Shown here: piece after piece, positions 16,165 to 25,325 of the stretch
Layout of the letters: the number at the start of each line of letters is the position of its first letter
Position numbering within the stretch: the stretch's first letter is position 1
NCBI RefSeq assembly: GCF_025869345.1
Contig: NZ_JAOZVW010000097.1
Location: 1 to 38,955, forward strand
Reading direction: 5' to 3'
Length of the DNA stretch: 38,955 nt
From: Sphingopyxis sp.
Lineage (GTDB): Bacteria; Pseudomonadota; Alphaproteobacteria; Sphingomonadales; Sphingomonadaceae
Notes under the pieces: generated by a model
The model's input: the letters and a program-made list of their open reading frames with translations, nothing else
Told to the model about the DNA's origin: nothing
Database searches by the model: none
Program-made: the position numbers and the translations under genes

Positions 16165-16875
16165 ATGACCAGCTATTCGCGCCTGGCCGCCGTCGCGGCG
16201 GCCGCCCTGCTTCTGTCCGGCCCCGCCGCCGCGGCCGAGAAGCGCTATGGCCTCACCAGCTTCGAGACGATCGAGGTCGGCGCCGACGTCGATGTCGAAG
16301 TGGTGTCGCGCGCGCCGGTCAGCGCGGTGGCGACGGGTTCGGCCGACGCGCTCGACCGGCTGACCCTCGAAACCCGCGACGGGCGGCTGGTGATCGGCGA
16401 AAAGAAATATGCGGGCGACGAGAACCGCCGGACGCCGCCGGGCGCGGTGACCATCCGCGTCAACGCCGCGAACCTGCGCGCCGCGACGCTCGCGGGGGCG
16501 GGATCGCTGAAGATCGATCGCCTCAAGGGCGCGCGCGTGACGATCGGGCTGCGCGGGCCGGGGCGGGTGAGCGTCGACGCGATCGATGCCGACCGGCTGA
16601 GCGTCGCGATGATCGGCAACGGCACGATGACGCTGGCCGGCAAGGCCAAGCAGGGGCAGATGACGCTGTCGGGCGCGGGCATGGTCGACGCGGGCAGGCT
16701 TTCGGTCGACGCTCTGGTCAGCGACAGCGAGGGCGCGGGCGATCACATCTTCAATGCGGTGAAGACCGCGGCGGTGACGACGCGCGGCGTGGGCAAGACC
16801 GTCGTACTCGGCCGCCCCGCCTGCACCGTGCGCAACCTCGGCAGCGGGACGGTAAGCTGCGGGGCGGGGAAGTAG
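16165..16875 (+). CDS. GIN-domain (DUF2807) periplasmic protein
   Basis: A 236-residue second GIN-domain protein with a cleavable signal peptide (about 1-24, ending GPAAAA before EKRYG), so it should be soluble in the periplasm. SFETIEVGADVDVEVVS is the domain opening. Repeats of the beta-helix are looser than in the upstream lipoprotein (GAGSLKI, GPGRVSV, GNGTMTL, GAGMVDA, GVGKTVV). Two C-terminal cysteines (PACTVRNLGSGTVSC) match the paired cysteines of the upstream paralogue, suggesting a disulfide. It shares no obvious operon with the first copy because repeat A3 lies between them, but both are co-directional with the sigma gene. Confidence 0.85.
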   Translation: MTSYSRLAAVAAAALLLSGPAAAAEKRYGLTSFETIEVGADVDVEVVSRAPVSAVATGSADALDRLTLETRDGRLVIGEKKYAGDENRRTPPGAVTIRVNAANLRAATLAGAGSLKIDRLKGARVTIGLRGPGRVSVDAIDADRLSVAMIGNGTMTLAGKAKQGQMTLSGAGMVDAGRLSVDALVSDSEGAGDHIFNAVKTAAVTTRGVGKTVVLGRPACTVRNLGSGTVSCGAGK

Positions 16876-16915
16876 CGGCGGCGGGTTTCGGCCGGAGGCG
16901 GACATGATCTCACAT

Positions 16916-16991
16916 CGTCATCCCGGACTTGATCCGGGATCCATTCATCTGGCGCTGAGAGAATGAATCCCGGATCAAGTCCGGGATGACG
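16916..16991. repeat. Family B inverted repeat, copy B4
   Basis: Arms CGTCATCCCGGACTTGATCC and GGATCAAGTCCGGGATGACG in the convergent gap between the second GIN gene and the SDR gene; it could terminate both. Confidence 0.9.
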
Positions 16992-17059
16992 AAAGTAGCT
17001 GGGAATGGCCGCTTCCCACCCCAAAGCGGGCGGCCCGTCCTGCGCTCAGGTTCCCGGCG

Positions 17060-17863
17060 TCAACCCGCCGCCCCAGCCAGCCCGTCGACCTTTTTCGACT
17101 GTTTGACGATCAGCCCCGGAAAGAAGCGCGCGAGGCGTGACAGGCGTTTGGCCATCTTGCCGACGGTGACGTGCACCCTGGCGCCGTGAACCGCCTCCCA
17201 CGCCGCCTCGGCGACGCGTTCGACGGGGACGATCTCGAACCCGCTGGACGACAGGCGGTCGCGTGCGGGCTCGTTGCTGTCGGCGGCGACCTGGTCGAGC
17301 AGCGGGGTGTCGATGAAGCCCGGCATCAGCGAACGGACCTTGATGCCGTGTTTGGCGAATTCGATTTCGAGCGCTTCGGTGAGGCCCCGCACCGCGAATT
17401 TGGTCGCCGAATAGACCGCGAGCCCGGCGACGCCGTAAAAACCCGACGCCGAGCCGGTGTTGAGGATCGTCGACCCCGGCGTCGCGCGGAGTAGCGGCAG
17501 CGCGCTGTGGATGCCGTTGACGACGCCGCCGAAGTTGATCGCGATCAACCGGTCGGTCTCCTCCGGCGGCATGTCGGCGAACTGGCCTCCCGTCCCGATT
17601 CCGGCGTTGTTGAACAGGACGTCGAGCCGTCCGCCGCTCGCTTCGGCAAAGGCAGCCAGAGCAGCCTCCCACTGGTCGCGGTCGCGCACGTCCATGATGT
17701 GGCGCGACGAGGCGCCCTCGGGCAGCAGCGCCGCGGTCTCGTCGATCCCCTGCGCGTTGACGTCGGCGATGCCGACGAACCAGCCCTCTGCGGCGAAATG
17801 GCGCGCGGTCGCGCGGCCGATTCCCGAACCGCCGCCGGTGATGAAGATCGCCTTTCGTGCCAC
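17060..17863 (-). CDS. Short-chain dehydrogenase/reductase (SDR)
   Basis: A 267-residue classical SDR. Cofactor motif TGGGSGIG at about residues 9-16, DVRDR near 58, NNAG near 90, and catalytic Tyr and Lys in YSATK, with the serine in NTGSASGFYG. Asp in IADVNAQ after the second strand favours NAD over NADP. A downstream LMPGFIDTPLL follows the usual PG motif. The C-terminus (about 225-267) carries a basic and hydrophobic extension (AKRLSRLARFFPGLIVKQSK) that may associate with membrane. The start is GTG 17863 with GGGAG upstream. The substrate cannot be inferred. Confidence 0.9.
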   Translation of the reverse strand: MARKAIFITGGGSGIGRATARHFAAEGWFVGIADVNAQGIDETAALLPEGASSRHIMDVRDRDQWEAALAAFAEASGGRLDVLFNNAGIGTGGQFADMPPEETDRLIAINFGGVVNGIHSALPLLRATPGSTILNTGSASGFYGVAGLAVYSATKFAVRGLTEALEIEFAKHGIKVRSLMPGFIDTPLLDQVAADSNEPARDRLSSSGFEIVPVERVAEAAWEAVHGARVHVTVGKMAKRLSRLARFFPGLIVKQSKKVDGLAGAAG

Positions 17864-17974
17864 GCCCGCTCTCCCTTACATTTATGTCAGCACCAGATGG
17901 TGCGAAGCCGGCCGGCGCGTCAAGCCGCAATCGCGGCTTGGCAAGGGGCGGGTGGCGTCGCTATCAGGGCGGCG

Positions 17975-18487
17975 ATGTTTCGCCTGCGCCTGATGTTCCT
18001 GACCTTGCTGGCCTTTTGCCTCGGCACCGCGCTTCCCGCGGAGGCGGCGGTGACGGTCAGCTTTTACAGCCATGATTTTGGCGACCGCTTTCCGCACGCC
18101 TTCATCACGGTCAAGGGCACGCTCGACGGCAGCGGGCAGGCGGTCGACAATAATTTCGGCTTCACCGCGAAGAATGTCAGCCCGGCGATCCTGCTCGGGT
18201 CGGTGAAGGGCTATGTCCAGACGTCGAAGGCCGATTATATCGCCAAGAGCGACCGCCAGTTCAGCGTCACCGTCGACGACGCGACCTATGCCCGGCTGAT
18301 CGCGAAGGTTCGTGAATGGCAGGACCGCAAACAGCCGAGCTATAGCCTGAACAAGGCGAACTGCGTCCATTTCGTGATGGAACTGGCCGAGGTCGTCGGG
18401 CTGAAGGTCGATCGCAAGAGCAAATTCTTCAAGAAGCCCAAGAGTTTCCTGCTGGAAGTGAAGGGGTTGAATCCGGGGCTGGGGTGA
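17975..18487 (+). CDS. Exported protein with a possible permuted papain-like (NlpC/P60-like) active site
   Basis: A 170-residue protein with a signal peptide (MFRLRLMFLTLLAFCLGTAL, cleavage near residue 24). The mature domain opens VTVSFYSHDFGDRFPHAFIT and contains His41 in a beta strand well before Cys130 in NKANCVHFVMELAE, a helix start. A histidine preceding the cysteine, with the cysteine at the start of a helix after a Y-x-L-x-x-x-NC pattern, is the layout of circularly permuted NlpC/P60 enzymes (LRAT-, YiiX- and DUF4105-like). I do not recognise the exact family and the catalytic role is a hypothesis. The start ATG 17975 was chosen because the signal peptide begins there. Confidence 0.7.
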   Translation: MFRLRLMFLTLLAFCLGTALPAEAAVTVSFYSHDFGDRFPHAFITVKGTLDGSGQAVDNNFGFTAKNVSPAILLGSVKGYVQTSKADYIAKSDRQFSVTVDDATYARLIAKVREWQDRKQPSYSLNKANCVHFVMELAEVVGLKVDRKSKFFKKPKSFLLEVKGLNPGLG

Positions 18488-18495
18488 CGGGGATA

Positions 18496-18520
18496 CCCCT
18501 CTCCCGCTTGCGGGAGGGGA
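18496..18520. repeat. Family F short hairpin, copy F1
   Basis: CCCCTCTCCCGCTTGCGGGAGGGG-type hairpin shortly after the preceding stop codon; likely a terminator-like structure. The remaining sequence to 18649 shows no gene. Confidence 0.65.
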
Positions 18521-18649
18521 TGGGCGGGGCGTTCCTCGGTCTCACCCACGCCCGCCCGCGCGCTTCCTCTGGACGCCGCGGCCGTTTCACCCTATGTTCA
18601 GGGAACGGGGAGCAATAATCTGCGCTCCCGACGTGTTGAGGGGCGATTC

Positions 18650-18925
18650 TTGCGGCTGTTGCTGACTCTTTTGGCGTTGCTCACCGGGTTTGCCACGGCG
18701 GACCGGGCTATGGCCGCGCCCGCCGTTCCGATGGCGATGGGGTCGCTGGTCCTGCTCGCCGAAAGCACGGGCAAGGCCGACACCGGCGACAGCGAACACC
18801 GCCCCGTCGCCACCACCCCCACCCGCCGCTCGAGCAGCAGCGGTGTCAGCGGCGGCAAGCCGCGCAAGGCGGCGCCGCCGCATCTTCCCGGCCTGTTGAC
18901 CGGGGTCGACCGCGCGCTCGAATAG
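18650..18925 (+). CDS. Small exported hypothetical protein
   Basis: A 91-residue product starting at TTG 18650, with GAGGGG at 18638-18643 as a plausible ribosome-binding site. The N-terminus MRLLLTLLALLTGFATADRA looks like a signal peptide cleaved near MAA at 21-23. The rest is low complexity and charged (RRSSSSGVSGGKPRKAAPPH) and ends LLTGVDRALE. It lies 117 bases before secA on the same strand. I do not recognise it. Support is only the signal-peptide pattern and position; a chance reading frame is possible in DNA this rich in GC. Confidence 0.45.
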   Translation: MRLLLTLLALLTGFATADRAMAAPAVPMAMGSLVLLAESTGKADTGDSEHRPVATTPTRRSSSSGVSGGKPRKAAPPHLPGLLTGVDRALE

Positions 18926-19042
18926 CCGCACCGGCCGGCGCCCTTGCCCGGGCCGCTTCCCTGCGTTCGCGCGGGGATTTTCTTTATAGACCGCGCGGCA
19001 TCTTCGCCGCCCCGATCGCATCGAAATCCAAGGAAATTCCCT

Positions 19043-21778
19043 ATGTTCGGCAGTCTTGCCAAGAGCCTGTTCGGCTCGTCCAACGAGCGTTACGTCAATT
19101 CGATCCGCAAGATCGTCGCCAGGATCAACGCCTTCGAGCCCGAGCTCGAAGCCTATAGCGATGAGCAGTTGCAGGCGCAGACGCAGAAATTCCGCGACCG
19201 GCTCGATGCCGGCGAAACGCTCGACGATGTGCTGCCCGAAGCCTTTGCGACGGTCCGCGAGGCGTCGAAGCGCACGCTCGGCATGCGCCATTTCGACGTC
19301 CAGATGATCGGCGGCATCGTCCTCCACCGCGGCGAGATTGCCGAGATGGCGACCGGCGAGGGCAAGACGCTGATGGCGACGCTGCCCTGTTATCTCAATG
19401 CGCTCGAGGGCAAGGGCGTCCATGTCGTCACCGTCAACGACTATCTCGCCAAGCGCGACGCCGAATGGATGAGCGCGGTCTATGGCTTCCTGGGTCTGAC
19501 CACCGGCATCATCGTCCCCAACCTCAACGAGATGCAGCGGCGCGAGGCGTATAACAGCGACATCACCTATGCGACGAACAACGAGCTGGGGTTCGATTAT
19601 CTGCGCGACAATATGAAGTTCGACCGCGCGCAGATGGTCCACCGCGAGTTCAACTTCGGCATCGTCGACGAGGTCGATTCGATCCTGATCGACGAAGCGC
19701 GCACGCCGCTGATCATCTCGGGCCCGACCGACGACAAGTCGGAGCTGTATATCCGCGTCAACGAGGTCGTGCACCAGCTCGTCGAAGAGGATTATGAAAA
19801 GGACGAGAAGGCGAAATCGATCAGCCTGACCGAGGACGGCACCGAGCATGTCGAGCGATTGCTCGAAGCCGCGGGGCTGCTCCAGGGCAGCAACCTCTAC
19901 GACATCGAGAACACCCAGGTCGTGCATCACGTCAATCAGGCGCTGAAGGCGATCGTGATGTTCAAGCTCGACACCGACTATATCGTCAAGGACGGCAAGG
20001 TCGTCATCATCGACGAATTCACCGGCCGCATGATGGACGGCCGCCGCTGGTCCGACGGCCTGCACCAGGCGGTCGAAGCCAAGGAAGGCGTCCAGATCGA
20101 GCCCGAGAACCAGACCCTCGCGTCGATCACCTTCCAGAATTATTTCCGCATGTATCCCAAGCTGTCCGGCATGACCGGCACCGCGGCGACGGAAGCGGCC
20201 GAATTCTTTGAAATCTACAAGATGAACGTCGTCACCATCCCGACCAATCGCCCGATCGCGCGGCAGGACGACGAGGATGAATTCTACAAGAATATCACCG
20301 ACAAGTTCGGCGCGATCGCGCGCACGATCCGCGAGGCGCAGGAGCGCGGCCAGCCCGTGCTCGTGGGCACCGTGTCGATCGAGAAGTCGGAATTGCTGTC
20401 GTCTTTCCTCGAAAAGGAAAAGGTCGCGCACAGCGTCCTCAACGCGCGCTTCCACGAGAGCGAGGCGCATATCGTCGCGCAGGCGGGGCGCGCCGGCGCG
20501 GTGACCATCGCGACCAACATGGCGGGCCGCGGCACCGACATCAAGTTGGGCGGCAGCGAGGAATTCCGCATCGAGGACGAGCTGAAGGACGTGCCCGAAG
20601 GCCCCGAACGCGACGCCGCGATCGCGCGCATCAACGAGGAAGTCGCCGCCGAGCGCGAAGCCGTGCGCGCCGCGGGCGGGCTGTTCGTGCTCGCGACCGA
20701 GCGCCACGAAAGCCGCCGCATCGACAACCAGCTGCGCGGCCGTTCGGGGCGCCAGGGCGACCCCGGCCTGTCGAAATTCTACCTGTGCCTGGACGACGAT
20801 CTGCTGCGCATCTTCGGCCCCGACACGCTGTTTTCCAAGATGATGAACAAGAATCTGGAGGACGGCGAGGCGATCGGGTCGAAATGGCTGTCGAAGGCGA
20901 TCGAGACCGCGCAGAAGAAGGTCGAGGCGCGCAACTACGACATCCGCAAGCAGGTCGTCGAATATGACAACGTCATGAACGACCAGCGCAAGGTCGTCTA
21001 TGAACAGCGCGGCGAGATCATCGACAGCGAAACCGTCGACGACGTGATGGCCGAAATGCGGGCCGAGACGGTGAATGCGATCATCGCCGACGCCTGCCCG
21101 CCGGGCAGCTATCCCGAGCAATGGGACGTCGAGGCGATCAAGGAGCGCGTCGCCAACGTTCTCGACCTGGCGCCGCCGATCGACGACTGGATGCAGGAAG
21201 ACGAGCTCGACCCCGAAATCTTCGAGGGGCGCATCCAGGAACTCGCCGACGCCGCGGCCGCCGGCAAGGCGGCGCAGGTCGATCAGGACACCTGGCATAA
21301 TGTCGAGAAATCGATCCTGATCCAGACGCTCGATCATCATTGGAAGGACCATCTCTCGACGCTCGACGCGCTGCGCCAGGCGATCTTCCTGCGCGCCTAT
21401 GCGCAGAAACAGCCGATCAACGAATATAAGCAGGAGGCGTTCGCGCTGTTCGAGCGGATGCTCCAGAATATCCGCGAGGATGTGACGCGCACCGTGGCGC
21501 GGATCGATTTCCAGTTCCAGGAACCCGAGCCCGCGGCGCTGCCTGACCTGCCCGATTTCCTGACCAACCACATCGACCCCTTCACCGGCGAGGACAACAG
21601 CGCCGACATCGATGCGGGCGAACTGGGCGTGATCGCCAACACGCTGCCGCCGATGCAGGCGCCGCGACCCGACCTGCCCGAGGGGGAAAATCCCTATGCG
21701 GCGCTGGAAATCAGCCGCAACGCGCCGTGCCCGTGCGGGTCGGGGCGCAAATACAAGCATTGCCACGGGGTGCTTTGA
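19043..21778 (+). CDS. secA: Preprotein translocase ATPase SecA
   Basis: Motor of the Sec pathway; binds SecYEG at the inner membrane and drives unfolded preproteins across. The 911-residue product has full family length. N-terminal NBD1 includes [20 protein letters not shown] with the Walker A GEGKT, and the DEAD-like [13 protein letters not shown]. The preprotein cross-linking domain, NBD2 ([17 protein letters not shown]) and the RQGDPG region follow. The end carries the SEC-C zinc motif [13 protein letters not shown], which binds SecB and lipids. The start ATG 19043 follows AAGGAAA at 19030-19036, and [16 protein letters not shown] is typical of alphaproteobacterial SecA. A TATAGA at 18985-18990 could be a -10 box. 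Confidence 0.97.
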   Translation: MFGSLAKSLFGSSNERYVNSIRKIVARINAFEPELEAYSDEQLQAQTQKFRDRLDAGETLDDVLPEAFATVREASKRTLGMRHFDVQMIGGIVLHRGEIAEMATGEGKTLMATLPCYLNALEGKGVHVVTVNDYLAKRDAEWMSAVYGFLGLTTGIIVPNLNEMQRREAYNSDITYATNNELGFDYLRDNMKFDRAQMVHREFNFGIVDEVDSILIDEARTPLIISGPTDDKSELYIRVNEVVHQLVEEDYEKDEKAKSISLTEDGTEHVERLLEAAGLLQGSNLYDIENTQVVHHVNQALKAIVMFKLDTDYIVKDGKVVIIDEFTGRMMDGRRWSDGLHQAVEAKEGVQIEPENQTLASITFQNYFRMYPKLSGMTGTAATEAAEFFEIYKMNVVTIPTNRPIARQDDEDEFYKNITDKFGAIARTIREAQERGQPVLVGTVSIEKSELLSSFLEKEKVAHSVLNARFHESEAHIVAQAGRAGAVTIATNMAGRGTDIKLGGSEEFRIEDELKDVPEGPERDAAIARINEEVAAEREAVRAAGGLFVLATERHESRRIDNQLRGRSGRQGDPGLSKFYLCLDDDLLRIFGPDTLFSKMMNKNLEDGEAIGSKWLSKAIETAQKKVEARNYDIRKQVVEYDNVMNDQRKVVYEQRGEIIDSETVDDVMAEMRAETVNAIIADACPPGSYPEQWDVEAIKERVANVLDLAPPIDDWMQEDELDPEIFEGRIQELADAAAAGKAAQVDQDTWHNVEKSILIQTLDHHWKDHLSTLDALRQAIFLRAYAQKQPINEYKQEAFALFERMLQNIREDVTRTVARIDFQFQEPEPAALPDLPDFLTNHIDPFTGEDNSADIDAGELGVIANTLPPMQAPRPDLPEGENPYAALEISRNAPCPCGSGRKYKHCHGVL

Positions 21779-21801
21779 CGCCTGCCGGTCCTTATCCTAA
21801 T

Positions 21802-21879
21802 CGTCATCCCGGCGAAGACCGGGATCTCGACCTTGCGTTCATAAGCACCGGTGAGATCCCGGCTTTTGCCGGGATGACG
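21802..21879. repeat. Family B-like inverted repeat (variant B')
   Basis: Arms CGTCATCCCGGCGAAGACCG and CCGGCTTTTGCCGGGATGAC with an inner GAGATCCCGG / CCGGGATCTC pair. The outer ends match family B but the core differs. Sits 23 bases after the secA stop and ends 16 bases before the next start. Confidence 0.82.
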
Positions 21880-21895
21880 GGATAGGGGGATAACC

Positions 21896-22630
21896 ATGAC
21901 CAGCCTCGCTGCCTTCTTCGGCCTGACCGCCCTGCTCTATGCCGCGGTCGGGTTCGGCGGCGGGTCGACCTATACCGCGCTGCTGCTGCTCGGCGGGGTC
22001 GCGGTGGGGCTGGTTCCGGCGATCAGCCTGGCGTGCAACGTCATCGTCGTCACCGGCGGAACGATCCGCTTCGCGCGCGCCGGGGCGATGCCGTGGGCAA
22101 AGGCGCTGCCGCTGATTGCGGTCGCGGCGCCAATGGCCTTTCTCGGCGGGCTGACGCCGGTCAAGCAGGGCGTGCTCGTCGTCCTGCTCGGCCTGTCGCT
22201 GCTCGCCTCGGCGCTCGCGCTGATGTTCCAGCCGCAGGCGGCGAAGCCCGTTGCGCTGCCCGCGAAGCTGTTGCTGCCGATCGCGGCGGGAATCGGCTAT
22301 CTTGCGGGTGTCGTCGGCATCGGCGGCGGCATTTTCCTCGCCCCGATCCTCCACCTGATCCGTTGGGCCGAGGCGCGCTCGGTCGCCGCGACGGCGAGCC
22401 TGTTCATTCTCGTCAATAGCCTGTTCGGGCTGACCGGCCAGCTCATCAAGGGCAAGGGCGGCGCGATGCTCGACGCGATCGCGGGGCATTGGCCGCTGCT
22501 GATCGCGGTGCTGATCGGCGGCGCGATCGGCACCCAGCTTGCTGTCCGCGCCGGCGGCGCGACCCTGATCCGGCAGCTGACCGCGCTGCTCGTCGGGTTC
22601 GTGGGGGTGCGGCTGCTGTTCGGCTTCTAG
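21896..22630 (+). CDS. TSUP-family (TauE/SafE) membrane permease
   Basis: A 244-residue inner-membrane protein with about seven to eight hydrophobic segments and the two-fold family pattern: GFGGGSTYTALLLLGGVAVG near the N-terminus and GVVGIGGGIFLAPILHLI in the second half, each with the G-x-G-G-G motif. The family exports or imports sulfite, sulfoacetate and related anions. The substrate here is unknown. The ATG 21896 follows AGGGGGA. The half repeat A4 lies between this gene and the Anbu cluster, so co-transcription with that cluster is possible but unproved. Confidence 0.88.
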   Translation: MTSLAAFFGLTALLYAAVGFGGGSTYTALLLLGGVAVGLVPAISLACNVIVVTGGTIRFARAGAMPWAKALPLIAVAAPMAFLGGLTPVKQGVLVVLLGLSLLASALALMFQPQAAKPVALPAKLLLPIAAGIGYLAGVVGIGGGIFLAPILHLIRWAEARSVAATASLFILVNSLFGLTGQLIKGKGGAMLDAIAGHWPLLIAVLIGGAIGTQLAVRAGGATLIRQLTALLVGFVGVRLLFGF

Positions 22631-22656
22631 CCAATAGCTCCTCCTGCGGGTTCAAA

Positions 22657-22699
22657 ATGGCACCGACCGAAGATGGGCTCCCGCCTTCGCGGGAGCACG
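22657..22699. repeat. Family A half element, copy A4 (right half only)
   Basis: Contains GGCACCGACCGAAGATGGGC and CTCCCGCCTTCGCGGGAGCA, matching only the right half of family A. The left half is absent, replaced by the end of the TSUP gene. Confidence 0.8.
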
Positions 22700-22867
22700 G
22701 AAGCATTTTCAATTAGTTGGAATGTTTTGACCCATCTTGCCTTCCCGCGCGGCGGTGCTAGCATCCTCTCCATAAGCTTGACGGCCGCGTAGCCAGACAA
22801 GCGACGCAGCAGGCAGGAATGAAGGGGCCGCGCACGCCCGACCATCGCGTGCGGCCGGACCGTTGGC

Positions 22868-24307
22868 ATGTTGCGTGGAAAGGGCTGGGGCATTTCCTTT
22901 TTCGACGAGATGACAGGACAGACGGGCGAGGTCCGGTCGCCCTATCGCGACTATCACGACTGGTTCGCGCAGGAGGACGCGGCGCGCATCCAGCGCAAGA
23001 CGCAGCAGGCCGAGGCGTTTTTCCGCACCACCGGCATCACCTTCAACGTTTACGGACAGGATGAGGCCGACGAGCGGCTGATCCCCTTCGACGTCGTGCC
23101 GCGCATCATCTCGGCGGGCGAATGGCGGCGGCTGTCGCGCGGGATCGAGCAGAGGGTGCGGGCGCTCAACGCCTTCCTCCACGATATCTACCACCGGCAG
23201 GAGATTTTGCGCGCCGGGCGGGTGCCGACCGAGCTGATCGCGCGCAACGAGGCGTTTCTGCCAATGATGATGGGGATGGACCCGCCGGGCGGCGTCTATA
23301 CGCACATCAGCGGCATCGACATCGTGCGCACCGGCGCCGACGAATTCTATGTGCTCGAGGACAATGCCCGCACCCCGTCGGGCGTCTCCTACATGCTCGA
23401 AAATCGCGAGACGATGCTCCAGATGTTTCCCGAGCTGTTCGCGCGGATTTCGGTGCGTGAAGTGAGCGATTATCCGCTCAACCTCTTGAAATCGCTTTCG
23501 GCCTGCGCGCCGCCGCAATGCGCGGGCACGCCCACGGTCGCGGTGCTGACCCCCGGCATCCACAACAGTGCCTATTTCGAGCACAGCTTCCTCGCCGACC
23601 AGATGGGCGCCGAACTGGTCGAGGGACACGATTTGCGCGTCGTCGCGGGCCGCGTGCAGATGCGGACGACGCAGGGCTATCGCCCGATCGACGTGCTGTA
23701 TCGCCGCGTCGACGACGATTTCCTCGACCCGCTCAATTTCCGACCCGACTCGCTGCTCGGCGTGCCCGGCATTTGGGACGTCTATCGCGCCGGGGGCATC
23801 ACCATCGCCAACGCGCCGGGAACGGGGATCGCCGACGACAAGGCGCTCTATAGCTATATGCCCGACATCATCGAATTTTATACCGGCGAAAAGGCGCTGC
23901 TTCCCAATGTGCCGACGTGGCGCTGTTCGGAGGCGGAGCATTTGAAGGAAGTGCTCGACCGGCTGCCCGAGCTGGTGGTGAAGGAGGTCCACGGGTCGGG
24001 CGGATACGGGATGCTCGTCGGACCGGCCGCGAGCAAGAAGGAGATTGCCGCGTTCCGCAAGAAACTGGAGGCCAATCCGGGCAATTATATCGCGCAGCCG
24101 ACGCTGTCGCTGTCGACCGTGCCGATCTTCACCAAGGCGGGGCTGGCGCCGCGCCACGTCGACCTGCGCCCCTTCGTGCTGATGTCGCCGCAGGGGATCA
24201 CGATCACGCCGGGCGGGCTGACGCGCGTCGCGATGACCCGCGGGTCGCTGGTGGTCAATTCGAGTCAGGGCGGCGGGACCAAGGATACATGGGTGCTGGA
24301 GGATTGA
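22868..24307 (+). CDS. Circularly permuted ATP-grasp protein of the Anbu cluster
   Basis: A 479-residue protein of the circularly permuted ATP-grasp type 2 family (formerly DUF404/DUF407). ATP-grasp enzymes form amide bonds through acyl-phosphates, so a peptide ligase role is predicted for the family. Visible conserved blocks are FDEM near the start, RTTGITFNVYG, LNAFLHDIYHRQEILRAGRV, FYVLEDNARTPSGVSYMLEN, RPIDVLYRRVDDDFLDPL, NAPGTGIADDKALYSYMP, VVKEVHGSGGYGMLVGP and LRPFVLMSPQG. The ATG 22868 is preferred to 22909 because it keeps the FDEM motif. It is first in a plus-strand run with alpha-E, transglutaminase-like and Anbu genes. Substrate and product are not known. Confidence 0.92.
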   Translation: MLRGKGWGISFFDEMTGQTGEVRSPYRDYHDWFAQEDAARIQRKTQQAEAFFRTTGITFNVYGQDEADERLIPFDVVPRIISAGEWRRLSRGIEQRVRALNAFLHDIYHRQEILRAGRVPTELIARNEAFLPMMMGMDPPGGVYTHISGIDIVRTGADEFYVLEDNARTPSGVSYMLENRETMLQMFPELFARISVREVSDYPLNLLKSLSACAPPQCAGTPTVAVLTPGIHNSAYFEHSFLADQMGAELVEGHDLRVVAGRVQMRTTQGYRPIDVLYRRVDDDFLDPLNFRPDSLLGVPGIWDVYRAGGITIANAPGTGIADDKALYSYMPDIIEFYTGEKALLPNVPTWRCSEAEHLKEVLDRLPELVVKEVHGSGGYGMLVGPAASKKEIAAFRKKLEANPGNYIAQPTLSLSTVPIFTKAGLAPRHVDLRPFVLMSPQGITITPGGLTRVAMTRGSLVVNSSQGGGTKDTWVLED

Positions 24308-24342
24308 TGGGGATGGCCGCCATCTCGCGTGCGCGCTCTGGT

Positions 24343-24364
24343 CCCCTCCCGCCTGCGGGAGGGG
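24343..24364. repeat. Family F short hairpin, copy F2
   Basis: CCCCTCCCGCCTGCGGGAGGGG, a strong 9-base-pair stem with a 4-base loop, in the 71-base gap between the ATP-grasp and alpha-E genes. Without a following T-run it need not terminate; it may modulate or protect the message. Confidence 0.7.
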
Positions 24365-24378
24365 ATGGAGGTGCGCCC

Positions 24379-25323
24379 ATGCTAGGGAAAACCGCCGGCA
24401 GCCTCTACTGGATGGCGCGCTATCTCGAGCGGAGCGAGAATAATGCCCGCCTGATCGACGCGGGGTTCCGCATCGCGCTGACGCGGTCGAACACCGCCGA
24501 GGCCGAATGGCGGTCGGTGCTGGTGACCGCGGGGCAGGACGGCCGGTTCCGCCAGGCGCATGGCGAGGATTACAGTTCGCAGCGCGTCGTCGATTTCATG
24601 CTGCGCGACCCCGCCAATCCGTCGAGCATCCTGTCGGTCATCAAGCAGGCGCGCGACAATGCCCGCACCGCGCGCACCTATCTGACCCGCGAGGTGTGGG
24701 AGGCGGTCAATACGAGCTGGATGACGCTGGGCGCGCTGCTCAAACGACAGGTGCGCAAGGACGACCTGCCCGACGCGCTCGCCGCGATCCGGCGCCAGAA
24801 CGGGCAAGTGCGCGGCGCGCTGACCGGGACGATGCTGCGCAACGACGGCTTTCATTTCGCGCAGCTCGGCACCTTCCTCGAGCGCGCCGACAACATTGCG
24901 CGCATCCTCGACGTCAAATATTATCTGCTGCTGCCGTCGGTCGCGCATATCGGCGGCTCGATCGACAATGTGCAGTGGGAGACGATCCTGCGTTCGGTGT
25001 CCGCGCACCGCGCCTATCGCTGGCTTTATGGGGCGGAGATCAGCGCGCTGAAGATCGCCGAATTCCTGATCCTCTATCGCCAGCTTCCGCGTAGCCTGGC
25101 CTTCTGCTGCGAGCGGGTGGAGGAGCATCTGGGGCAGATCCAGCGCGGCTATGCCGAAGAAACCGAGGCGGGGCGGATGGCCGCGGCGCTGTGCCGCGAC
25201 CGGCTGTCGGCGCCGATCCAGGCGATCTTCGACGGCGGGCTGCACGAATATCTGAGCGGCTTCCTCGGCGCCACCGGCGCGCTCGCGCGCCAGGTCGAGC
25301 GCGATTACCGGTTCGTGGAGTGA
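24379..25323 (+). CDS. Alpha-E domain protein (DUF403) of the Anbu cluster
   Basis: A 314-residue, largely alpha-helical protein. The N-terminus MLGKTAGSLYWMARYLERSE is the family hallmark (LYWMARYLERSENNARL). Later blocks are RDNARTARTYLTREVWEAVN, FAQLGTFLERADNIARILDV and LPRSLAFCCERVEEHL. The family is defined by conserved acidic and arginine residues in helices and almost always sits next to the permuted ATP-grasp protein, sometimes fused to it; the biochemical role is unknown. The start is ATG 24379, 71 bases after the ATP-grasp stop and past hairpin F2. The next gene starts two bases after its stop, so those two are coupled. Confidence 0.92.
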   Translation: MLGKTAGSLYWMARYLERSENNARLIDAGFRIALTRSNTAEAEWRSVLVTAGQDGRFRQAHGEDYSSQRVVDFMLRDPANPSSILSVIKQARDNARTARTYLTREVWEAVNTSWMTLGALLKRQVRKDDLPDALAAIRRQNGQVRGALTGTMLRNDGFHFAQLGTFLERADNIARILDVKYYLLLPSVAHIGGSIDNVQWETILRSVSAHRAYRWLYGAEISALKIAEFLILYRQLPRSLAFCCERVEEHLGQIQRGYAEETEAGRMAAALCRDRLSAPIQAIFDGGLHEYLSGFLGATGALARQVERDYRFVE

Positions 25324-25325
25324 CG

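Noticed and set aside
18587..21766. A 1059-codon open frame on the minus strand across secA
   Set aside because: It is antisense to an intact, highly conserved secA; long open antisense frames are common in DNA this GC-rich and the translation shows no family motif.
22727..22800. TTGACC and TTGACG boxes as promoters for the Anbu cluster
   Set aside because: Neither has a credible -10 box at 16-18 bases.
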